DNA from: Physcomitrium patens | Taxonomy: Eukaryota > Streptophyta > Bryopsida > Funariales > Funariaceae | DNA length: 64,000 nt | Direction of reading: 5' to 3' | Assembly: GCF_000002425.4 (NCBI RefSeq) | Contig: NC_037265.1 | Span: forward strand, 11,612,330-11,676,329 | In this document: positions 48,741 to 57,473 of the stretch, in pieces | Layout: each line of letters begins with the position of its first letter | How positions within the stretch are numbered: the stretch's first letter is position 1 | Program-made: the position numbers and the translations under genes | The notes under the pieces: model-generated | The model's database searches: none | What the model saw: the letters and a program-made list of their open reading frames with translations, nothing else | What the model was told of the DNA's origin: nothing

Positions 48741-49163
48741 TTATATATTGAGAAAATCTAATATGCGGCGAATTGTATTTGCTACATACTCTGATCTTTG
48801 TTCTCTTCGAAGATAGTTGATGGGTCCTCTTAGCCATCGATAGTGTCCCATTCCCGGGCGAGAAGACCACCGTGTTATTTGATCACTGTTGAGGCCTTCA
48901 TAACTTCCTTCAAATAATACATTTGAAACACCATCAGGAGTCGTTCCTATCTCCAATAATATCACCAAACATCGAGAATCTCTTCCAAGGTCGTGATACC
49001 AAACGCGTTGTATCTCACCATCTATTCGAGGAAGAACATGTCGTTCTTGAGGGTCTTCATTTTGGTTGCGTCGTCTTGAAGGTTGTGACAATCGCAATGT
49101 CTCATCCGGTAAGTCAGCAAACGAAGGTTCTTGAGTTGAATCCGCTGGTTGTTGGCTCTCCAT
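48741..49163 (-). CDS. Third ORF of the chromovirus, unknown function
   Basis: A 140-aa open frame between the pol stop (49259) and the polypurine tract. It starts MESQQPADSTQEPSFADLPD with an acidic Ser/Pro/Gln-rich N-terminus. A basic Arg-rich stretch SQPSRRRNQ follows, and then a more ordered-looking half containing VWYHDLGRDSRCLVILLEIG and a Trp/Arg-rich end. No signal peptide or membrane segment is evident, and I recognise no domain. Typical chromoviruses end soon after the chromodomain, so this is unusual. The start of the same ORF is recognisable in a dead relative at about 32470, so it belonged to the family and is not a chance frame of this copy. Confidence 0.6.
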   Translation of the reverse strand: MESQQPADSTQEPSFADLPDETLRLSQPSRRRNQNEDPQERHVLPRIDGEIQRVWYHDLGRDSRCLVILLEIGTTPDGVSNVLFEGSYEGLNSDQITRWSSRPGMGHYRWLRGPINYLRREQRSEYVANTIRRILDFLNI

Positions 49164-49258
49164 CTAATTAGCGTCACAAAATGCAAAGAAGTTACAAACA
49201 AGGATAGGAAATTGAATGTTATCTTGCCTCAATCTTGTCTCTTTTATAAGAGAGGTTT

Positions 49259-52200
49259 TCATCTTGGTTTTGATGGATGTCGTTGATGAAAAACTTTGAC
49301 TTTAGCTGATGCATTTGCTAGATTCCTGGATGGCTCCCATGTGCGCTCACTAATATCATATCCGCACCAATGAACAAGATATTCCAGCTTATTTCGGCGC
49401 CGCCTTGAGTCTAATATCTCTTCCACCTCAAATTCTTCATTATTATCTACTTCTATAGGAGGCGGTGGCATTTGTCTTCTTCCTTGTATATCCACTGTCT
49501 TATATGGTTCAAGAAGAGACACGTGGAATACAGGATGGATCTTCATTGACTCCGGTAGATGTAACCGATATGCAACTGGGTTGATCTGTTCAGAAACAGA
49601 AAAGGGGCCAAGCCTACGATAGTCCAATTTGTCACAAGGTCGAGTGGTCTTGATATTGCGACGAAGTAGCCATACCTTATCACCCACGTTGAGTTGTGGT
49701 TGCTCTTTACGATATACATCTGCATTTATCTTTTGTCGTTCTTGAGCTTTCTTCAACTGCGCCTTCATTATTGCATGTAACTCTGACAACCGATTTGCCA
49801 TATCTTCTGCTGCAGGATTATCAACTTTTGAAAAATCAAAAGTATCAAGTCGTGGATGATAGCCATAATTGGCAAAGAAAGGTGTTTGTTGCGTGGAGGA
49901 ATGTACCGTATTATTATAAGCAAACTCTACCAATGGCAGAAGGTTTGTCCAATCATCTTGTTGGTAATTGATGGTACACCTTAAATACTGTTCCAAGACT
50001 TGGTTTACGCGCTCTGTTTGTCCATCAGTTTGAGGATGGAAAGCTGAAGATAGCTTTATGTCCACTTTTAAAATCTTGAAAAGAGTCCTCCAGAATCTCG
50101 ACACAAATTGAGTTCCCCTATCCGATATGATATCTTTAGGTAATCCATGATAGCGATAGATATTATCAATGAAAAGCTTAGCTGTTTCTTCACCTGTGAT
50201 AGATTTTGTACATGGCATAAAATGTGCCATCTTGGTGAAACGATCTACTATCACAAATATAGAATCATAAGATCTTGAGTTTGGAAGATCTGTGATGAAA
50301 TCCATAGAAACAGAAGACCATGGTTGTTCTGGTATAGGTAATGGCTGAAGAAGTCCGTAAGGTCGATGTCGAGGAATTTTTGATCTTGAACAAATATCAC
50401 ATGATTGTATAAAGTCTTTGACTGACTTCCACATTTGTGGCCACCAAAAATCTCTTGATATGAGTTCCAGAGTCTTATTATATCCAAAGTGCCCTGCTGC
50501 TGGAAAGTCATGACGTGCTTGAAGAACACGCAAACGTGCTTTTCCTTCTGGAACATATAGGCGTCCTTCAAAATATAATAGATTATTCTTGAACTCGAAC
50601 TTAGAAGAATCATGAGACTTGGAAGAATTATTCTCGATATCATGAACAAGAGGGTCTGAGGACATACTGGACTGGATTTGCTTGAGAAAAGTTGAATCAA
50701 CAGTCAATGTTGATTTCACTGCTCGGAGATGAAATTGCTCCGGTTTCAAGAGGACCGTTTTTTGTTGCTCAAAAGCTGCATCTCCTTCTTTTGGTGCAAA
50801 ATAAGAACGTCTAGACAGGGCATCAGACAAACCTTGTTGTTTTCCTGGCCGATAAGTGATAATGAAGTCGAATCTTGACAAAGACATACTCCAACGAGCT
50901 TGACGACGATTCAACACGCGTGCTGACATGAAATACTCGAGGTTCTTGTGATCTGTATACACAGTGACTGGACTAGAAGCACCTTCTAGATAATGACGCC
51001 ATTCTTGAAAGGAATCCACGATTGCAAGAAGTTCTTTATCGTTGATCTCATAATTGATCTCGGCTGCTGAGAATTTTCTTGAATGAAAAGCTATCGGATG
51101 AAGTTTGTCATCTGTTCCCATTTGTGATAAAACTGCACCCAAGGCAAAATCCGATGCGTCTGTTTCCATAAAAAATGCCTTGGAAAAGTCAACACGATAT
51201 AAGACTGGTGCAGAGACAAACGATGTCTTCAAGGCTTCAAATGCTGCTTCCGCTTCTTGATTCCATTGGAATTTATCTTTACTAGTCAAGCGTGTAAGTG
51301 GAGCTGCAACTCGTGAGAAGTCTTTGATGAAGATCCGATAGTAATTGGCAAATCCCAAGAAACATTGGACATCTCTCACAGTCTTTGGAATCTTCCAATC
51401 CATGATTGTTTGGACTTTCTTAGAATCCATCATAAGACCATCATTTGAAATGATGTATCCTAAAAAGTCAACTTGAGTAGTGTGAAATACACACTTTTCC
51501 ATCTTGGCGTACAATCCTGCATCTCTGAGTTTTTGTAATACTTGACGAACATGTATTTCATGTTCTTCAACATTCTTAGAATAAATCAGGATATCGTCTA
51601 GGTAGCAGATGACAAAATTGTCTAAGAATTCACGAAATACATCATTCATGAGATGTTGAAAAGCAGCTGGTGCATTCGTGAGTCCAAAAGGCATGACATT
51701 ATATTCAAAATGTCCGTACCTAGTTCGAAACGCAGTCTTCCATTCATCTCCTTCTTTGATCCGTACTAGATTATATGCTCCTCTTAGATCTATTTTTGTA
51801 TAGATTTTAGCTTGATTTAACTGGTCAAGGAGTCCTGATATCAAAGGTAATGGATACCTGTTCTTGATTGTGATCTTGTTGAGTCCTCGATAGTCAACAC
51901 ACATTCGTAAAGATCCATCTTTTTTCTTTACGAATAAAATTGGAGCTCCTGCTGGAGATTTTGAATGGCGTATGAAATTCTTCGCTAAATTCTCATCAAT
52001 ATATGTCTTGAGTTCAGCCAACTCATCTTGCGATAAACTGTAAATTGGTCCAAATGGTGGCTGAGTTCCTTCCTTGAGATCGATTGAACAATCGTATGAG
52101 CGATGCTCAGGAAGAATATCTGCATTCTTTTTCTCAAAAACGTCTTGATAATCCTGATATTGACTTGGAATGCCACTTGAAGTCTTTACGCTTTCAGAAA

Positions 52201-52747
52201 TAGGTGCAACATAAATAGCAAAAGTTGATCCTTCTTTTGCTGCGTGTATAAATGCTTTTGCACCTATAGGTGCGAGTTTTACTATACTAGACTCATTGTT
52301 TTTTACTTGGTTAATAGAACTGTTACTAATGCTCTGAGGAAAATCAAGTTTACGAGAAATCCAATCTATTCGAGGATTATACTTTTCTAACCATGATAAG
52401 CCTAAAATTACTGGATTAGAGGGAGATCTAATTATATTAAAAATTACGCAACTACTATGACCATTTATTACTACATCTACAGGAAGTGTTTCGTGAGTTA
52501 CATCTCCAGAAGACAACGGACGACCATCTATGACTTCTACGTGTACAGGTTTAGTTTTTTGTATTAATGATATTCTATGACATCTAGCAAATTCTTCATC
52601 TAAAAAACAAGATGAGGCTCCTGAATCTACCAAGGCAAAGGCTTTGTAATTATTAGGTCCTAAACGCACATCTATTATAAAACAAGGAGATGGTTCTGAG
52701 GAGAGGATAGGACCTTTATTAGAAGTTGTACAAGATTCCAGCCGCAC
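49259..52747 (-). CDS. pol: Chromovirus pol polyprotein
   Basis: An uninterrupted 1162-codon frame carries all enzymatic parts for reverse transcription and integration. From the first GTG: aspartic protease with DSGA at residues 41-44; reverse transcriptase with [10 protein letters not shown] (YLDD 382-385); RNase H with TDAS (D530), E572 and TDH (D599); integrase zinc domain H746-H753-C783-C786; integrase core D816, D876 (SDRGTQF) and E912 (QTERVNQ); a GPF-type module (LDYRRLGPFSV, about 1041-1051); and a C-terminal chromodomain at about 1105-1150 with LEYLVHWCGYDISERTWEPS. There is no ATG at the start: the frame is open back to about 52822 and overlaps the end of gag in the -1 frame. Expression is therefore likely by frameshifting from gag. 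Confidence 0.95.
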   Translation of the reverse strand: MRLESCTTSNKGPILSSEPSPCFIIDVRLGPNNYKAFALVDSGASSCFLDEEFARCHRISLIQKTKPVHVEVIDGRPLSSGDVTHETLPVDVVINGHSSCVIFNIIRSPSNPVILGLSWLEKYNPRIDWISRKLDFPQSISNSSINQVKNNESSIVKLAPIGAKAFIHAAKEGSTFAIYVAPISESVKTSSGIPSQYQDYQDVFEKKNADILPEHRSYDCSIDLKEGTQPPFGPIYSLSQDELAELKTYIDENLAKNFIRHSKSPAGAPILFVKKKDGSLRMCVDYRGLNKITIKNRYPLPLISGLLDQLNQAKIYTKIDLRGAYNLVRIKEGDEWKTAFRTRYGHFEYNVMPFGLTNAPAAFQHLMNDVFREFLDNFVICYLDDILIYSKNVEEHEIHVRQVLQKLRDAGLYAKMEKCVFHTTQVDFLGYIISNDGLMMDSKKVQTIMDWKIPKTVRDVQCFLGFANYYRIFIKDFSRVAAPLTRLTSKDKFQWNQEAEAAFEALKTSFVSAPVLYRVDFSKAFFMETDASDFALGAVLSQMGTDDKLHPIAFHSRKFSAAEINYEINDKELLAIVDSFQEWRHYLEGASSPVTVYTDHKNLEYFMSARVLNRRQARWSMSLSRFDFIITYRPGKQQGLSDALSRRSYFAPKEGDAAFEQQKTVLLKPEQFHLRAVKSTLTVDSTFLKQIQSSMSSDPLVHDIENNSSKSHDSSKFEFKNNLLYFEGRLYVPEGKARLRVLQARHDFPAAGHFGYNKTLELISRDFWWPQMWKSVKDFIQSCDICSRSKIPRHRPYGLLQPLPIPEQPWSSVSMDFITDLPNSRSYDSIFVIVDRFTKMAHFMPCTKSITGEETAKLFIDNIYRYHGLPKDIISDRGTQFVSRFWRTLFKILKVDIKLSSAFHPQTDGQTERVNQVLEQYLRCTINYQQDDWTNLLPLVEFAYNNTVHSSTQQTPFFANYGYHPRLDTFDFSKVDNPAAEDMANRLSELHAIMKAQLKKAQERQKINADVYRKEQPQLNVGDKVWLLRRNIKTTRPCDKLDYRRLGPFSVSEQINPVAYRLHLPESMKIHPVFHVSLLEPYKTVDIQGRRQMPPPPIEVDNNEEFEVEEILDSRRRRNKLEYLVHWCGYDISERTWEPSRNLANASAKVKVFHQRHPSKPR

Positions 52748-52752
52748 GGTCC

Positions 52753-53760
52753 CTATTGTAGCTGGACGTACTCGTTTTCCGACATACTGTCTTCTTTGAC
52801 AGCCGTACTCCTCATTTTGTAGTTACGTCGCTTCTTTGGACAATGTTTAGCAGTGTGCTTAGGTTCTCCATAATATAAGCACAATCCTTCTTGTCGACGA
52901 CGAGACTTTTCTTGCTCAGTAAGAGGTTTGAAACATACCACATCAATTTGCATATCCTCTACTTCCGAAGGTATGTGTTGAGGAGACGTCGGTGTTGCCA
53001 TTGAATTGTAGTAACGTTGAGGCCCACTTGTGCGACTCTCGGATCGAAATTCAAAAAGTCGATTGTCGCACTTCACAGCAAAGTCAATTGCTTGACTCAA
53101 TGTTTGAGGATCTGGTAAATTAAGCATCAATTTCTTTACCTCATATTGTAATCCGTAGAGAAATTGACTCACAAGTGCGGCATCATCCCACTTGATATCA
53201 GTTGCAAGTTGTCGAAATTACGAAGCATATAATGTTACTGATCGATTGCCTTGTCGCAAAATACGGATCTTGTTGGTTGCAACACGAATTGCATCATGTT
53301 CTCCAAACATGGATCGAAACTCCGCCAAAAAAGCCTCCAGATTATCCAATATTGGATCTCGTCGTTCAAGAAAAGATGAAAACCATGACAATGCTGAACC
53401 TGAAAGAAGTGTACCAATGAATCTAACTTGTGACCCTGGAGTTGGATAGCTCTGGGGTTGAAGTTCAATCACTAGTTGGACCTGATTGATGAATCCTCGA
53501 AACTTGGATCTGGTACCATCAAACTTCTCGGGCAAGGCAACTCTCGGTTCTCTAATACTCGAAGGGTGTTCCATTCTGGGAGAAGAGACATGGTTTGGTG
53601 CAGATGTTGAAGCAGCCCCAATCATCTCTATATCTTCACTTCCTACCATTCTTGTTGCTCCTTGTGGTGGTAAATTGAGTTGATGCATCGCAAGCATTAA
53701 CTCCCTCAATTGTTCTTGCATCTGTGTCATTCCACTCTTCATTTCAACAAGCTCTGCCAT
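52753..53760 (-). pseudogene. gag: Chromovirus gag with one internal stop
   Basis: The capsid-type protein starts at the ATG 53760 (MAELVEMKSGMTQMQEQLRE, coiled-coil-like). It has the retrotransposon gag domain with FDGTRSKFRGFINQV and ends at the TAG 52753-52755, 335 codons in all. Codon 181 (53218-53220) is TAA, splitting it into two open parts in the same frame. The zinc-knuckle region reads CLYYGEPKHTAKHC, with Tyr where the second Cys of CX2CX4HX4C is expected. The stop means this copy probably needs a helper or read-through. Confidence 0.9.
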
Positions 53761-53959
53761 AGTAGCACTTAGAAAAGAGAAGATGTCTAACAACGCTCAA
53801 AACAAATAGAAGAGAGGAATTGATAATAAAGAAAATACTAAGAACAATATCAGTTTAAAAGAGGGTAATCCGCAACTTCTAATGCGCTTATGTCTTATCA
53901 AGAAAAAGGGGTAATCCACTCTTAATCAAGAAAAGACAAAGCTCTGATATTGTAAGTGT

Positions 53960-53970
53960 ACTCTTGTCAA
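53960..53970 (-). other. Self-complementary primer binding site of the chromovirus
   Basis: The minus strand reads TTGACAAGAGT two bases (GA) inside the 5' LTR. It exactly complements the predicted first 11 nt of the element's RNA (ACTCTTGTCAA, 54149 down to 54139). No TGG-type tRNA site follows the LTR; a TATCAGAGC motif resembling part of the initiator-Met site lies 24 nt further in. Confidence 0.75.
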
Positions 53971-53972
53971 TC

Positions 53973-54489
53973 TGTCAGGGACAAGAACTCGATGAAAGCT
54001 AAAGAGTAAGTGAGACTTTTCTCAAAAAGAAATAGGACAAAATAGAGATATGTATATTAAGAAAGAAACTGGAATGGCTATTGCCAAAATACAAGAAAAC
54101 TAGAGACCCTTGAAACTAGACTAGAAGCAAGAAAGGAGTTGACAAGAGTGAAGAGGGCTTCACTCTTGCCTCTATATATACTATCTAACTAGAAGCCACG
54201 TGGCGATGTTCTATAAGACCTCCAATATATGTTGACTTTCTAGGCCACATGCCTTTGCTTGCAAGGCAAGTTTTCTATGGATGGACCACGTAGTTAGCTT
54301 GTTCTTTAAGCTTCCAACATGCGTGGCACATGGCTAACTTGTTGACCAAGTTTCTAACCTAAAAGTCAACTATAGACTCCTATAAAGTCAAAGCAGCGTC
54401 TATGAAGCTTCTAAGAAGCTTCTCACAATTAACCTACTTTTACATACTTTTATCTATTCATATAGGTAATTATATGTATGTCCGTGACA
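53973..54489 (-). repeat. Chromovirus 5' LTR
   Basis: 517 bp, TGTCA...TGACA ends, flanked outside by the TSD ACAAG (54490-54494). It carries the predicted promoter. U3 is about 340 bp and R plus U5 about 177 bp if transcription starts at 54149. Confidence 0.95.
54139..54180 (-). promoter_or_regulatory. Chromovirus promoter and predicted transcript start
   Basis: The minus strand has TATATATA at 54180-54173. Thirty-one nt downstream of its first T is TCACTCTTG, with a pyrimidine-purine start at A 54149, a normal plant TATA-to-start distance. The first 11 nt of the predicted RNA are exactly those that pair with the primer site at 53960-53970. Confidence 0.65.
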
Positions 54490-54494
54490 ACAAG
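54490..54494. repeat. Target-site duplication ACAAG, right
   Basis: Second copy of the ACAAG duplicated on insertion of the chromovirus into element C gag. Confidence 0.95.
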
Positions 54495-57473
54495 TAGTGG
54501 TGGATAAAATTAAAAGGTTTGATGGGAAAACATTACTAAGTTCTTTAAGATTTATATATGTGAAATAAAGGTGCATCAGATTTTAGAAATGAAGATGATT
54601 ACTACCTTTGATTTAGCAATGGTACCAGAAATCAGAGAAAAAGTACAAGAGTTGCATACTGAAACTATATTATGGAAGAAATTTGAAGAATTCTTGAAAG
54701 ATAAATTTTTTGAAGAAGATTCAGAAAGAATGATAAAACAGACTTTTTTGGAGTAGATTGAGCAAAGGCCAGGGAATCAATTGGCTCCAAATGAATTAAT
54801 CAAGAAATTTGAGACCAAGTTTGGGTAATTACCACGAAAAGAGAGGCAGCTCTTAGAAACAAGGAAAATTGGATTATTTTTACAAGCAGCTGATGAATAT
54901 TTGGAAGACAAGCTTGTCTTTTATCTAGCAGATAAGACATTTGAGAGTGATTTTATAAATAATGAAAAGCTAGTAAAAGAGACTTTTGGCTAAACAATAG
55001 AAGATTAAGACTCGTGGTTTAATATTGAGATTGAAACCAATGCCTACATCTCAAAATCAAGGACCACATCAAAATCTGAATAAGACTATTAAAGATAGTA
55101 CTCTTGAAGAATTGATCAAGGGTATACAAGATTTGAAGATAGAAATGACTGAGTTGAAGAAATCCCAAATAGCAAATTCATCAAAGACAATTGAAGGTTC
55201 ACAAGGATTTGTAGAGAGATGTATGTGGTGTAACAATCCAAACCATAAGCGTGGTAAATGTGACAGCTACAAAGGTGCAATTAAGAATGATATTGTATAT
55301 TTCAAAGAGGGCATAATAAGACTCATAGGGTTAGATGAGTCTTTAAAGACAAATTTTGAGAAGGGTTGGATGAAAAAATTAGTAGAAGAATAAATATCAA
55401 GGAATAATGCCATACAAGGAGAAGGAGCTAAGTCTTACTTTGTTATAGTTGAACAAAAAGTACTTGAGGCTAGTGCCCTATCAACTACAGAAGGCATGAT
55501 GAGGAGAGCTCAAGCTATCAAAAAAATGAGTGGGTGGAATGATCCAATTGATGCTATTAGTATTAAAGCATATTTATGTAGAGACAAATATGATGATGAT
55601 TTACATAATGCCATGGTTGAAGAAGAAAGAGGTAGAGCTATTCATGAGTAGGATGTTATTGAGCCTCAAAACAAGAGGAGGTCTCTAGAAAACAAAAAAG
55701 CTTTTAAGGAGCAAAAATTAGAGAAAATGCCTTCTTCCACTAATCCTTGTGGTGCACCATTATCAAAAGAGTAGTGGAAGAGCAAAAAGAAGGAGAAAGA
55801 TGATGCAAGAAAACCTAAAGGTAAAAACCCTCCTTATAAGCTTTAATTTGATATTGAAACATCTACAGATATAAAAAGCATTTTAGATAAAAAGATCTTA
55901 GATGCAAAAATTAAATTCACTCTGAGAGAGACTCTTGGTATAGCTAAAAAAGATTTTCTTGAATTGATCATCAATGTAATCAAGAGAAAGAGGGAAATGA
56001 TAGCTGAAGCTAAAATGGTAGAAGCATTGGATACTCGGGTAACTATAGATGAGGAAGAAGAGATAGGATAAGTATTTGCACAATTTGCAATGCCAGAAGT
56101 TGGAATTAAGGTTGATATGCAAGATGAGGTTTAAAATAAATATGAAGAGGCTATAGAAGAGAATTAAATGAAATGTGCATCTATGAGAATTATTGAGATA
56201 AAGAAGAATGGAAAAGAAGCATGTGTGAACACTTGCTCTAAATGTAATAATGATGGATTGGAAAGTAGTAGCTATTCAGTTCTTTATTAGGCTAGAACTA
56301 CTACGGAGATATATGTGAGGTTGGAGGACTCTAAAGATCCAATTTTGACATTAGTTCATCATGGATCTGAAATCAATATCATCTCAAGGTAGATATATGA
56401 GAAAAATAAGTGGCCAGTTGATACCAATCATGGTTGGGTAATTAGAGCCACAAACAACCAATAAGGTGATTTATACGGAGCTTGCCCAACTGTAAGGATT
56501 AAAATCCGAGATGTGGAAGTGGAGCAAAATTTCTTTGTGCAAAACTCTGCTACATATCCGGTAATACTTGGTCAACCTTATATTATAGCTGCTAGAATGG
56601 AAACCAAAGTCTTAGATGATGGTTCACATTATGCCAAGATACGTGGTTAAGATGGAAGAAAAGCTGTGTAATTTATTATTATAAAACCTATCCATGAAAG
56701 GTATAGAAAAAAATTAAGAGAGATGCTTTTGAAGCTAGGAAACAACTTTGTGGATTTCTAGAAAGCACCCTTGTATAATGGAGATACATGGGTGCAAATA
56801 AGTCATCTACAATCCCACTATAGATAATATGAGTTTTGGATTTTTAAACTTGACTAATAATGGATTTGTGAGTATTCAAAAGATTAAAGATTTAGATTTT
56901 GTATATAGAAGAAGGATGAAGAAACAAGAGAAAAATTTAAAAATAGTAGATTTAGTTTCAAGTGATGAAGCCATAGTTGGAGTAATAGAAGAAATAGGTT
57001 TGGAAGATGATTTGATAAAGGTTTTGGAGATTTTAGCTATAAAGATAGATGGAAATGCTATAGTAGAAATATATTCAAGAGAGAGTTATAAGGAATTAGA
57101 AAAGACAGTAGTAATTGGTGGGCTTGCTACAAGCTTTGGATTGAACATGAGGCTAGAGTACAAACTAAATATAAAGCTATGGTAAGAAAGGTAAAGCCTA
57201 TAGCTACCTAATTACCAATTGATACTATGGAACATATCAATCAAGCAATTAAGGATTCAAGTTTAAGAGAAGGATGTGGAATTGGACATTAATTTACTTA
57301 AGAATCATTGGCTTAATTGAAGATTAGAGTGAATGATTTCTTGATATCAATGGAAAAAATTATGTTTCAAGAAATGCTTATTAGGCATGGTAAGGCATTT
57401 TCCTTAATTCTTGATGAAATTAGATATGTAGATTCTAATATTCTAGTATCTATGGTAATCTTTACTGCACCGT

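Larger units (their letters stand above)
48183..54489 (-). mobile_element. Near-intact young chromovirus (Gypsy LTR retrotransposon with chromodomain)
   Basis: A 6307-bp element in minus orientation, inserted into gag of element C with TSD ACAAG. It has two 517-bp LTRs, a primer site, gag, pol, a third ORF and a polypurine tract. Pol is open throughout; gag has one internal stop. I saw only three differences between the LTRs, all transitions, so the insertion is recent. Pol order is protease, reverse transcriptase, RNase H, integrase, chromodomain, as in chromoviruses. The element looks like the best-preserved member of the family whose dead copies fill 31.8-47.3 kb and lie upstream of both RbcS copies. 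Confidence 0.95.
47992..57473 (+). mobile_element. Element C internal region, split by the intact chromovirus
   Basis: A second Gypsy family on the + strand. The gag ATG is at 48047 (MGDQILGF), and gag is interrupted at 48183 by the chromovirus insertion. After one copy of the TSD is removed the frame continues from 54495. Further on there is a gag-like region, a zinc knuckle CMWCNNPNHKRGKC near 55220, and a protease-like segment with HHGSEINIISR near 56358, where a His replaces the expected catalytic Asp. It ends in a MVIFTAP segment that precedes reverse transcriptase in such elements. Many stops are present, so the element is dead. Reverse transcriptase, RNase H, integrase and the matching 3' LTR are absent. 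Confidence 0.75.
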
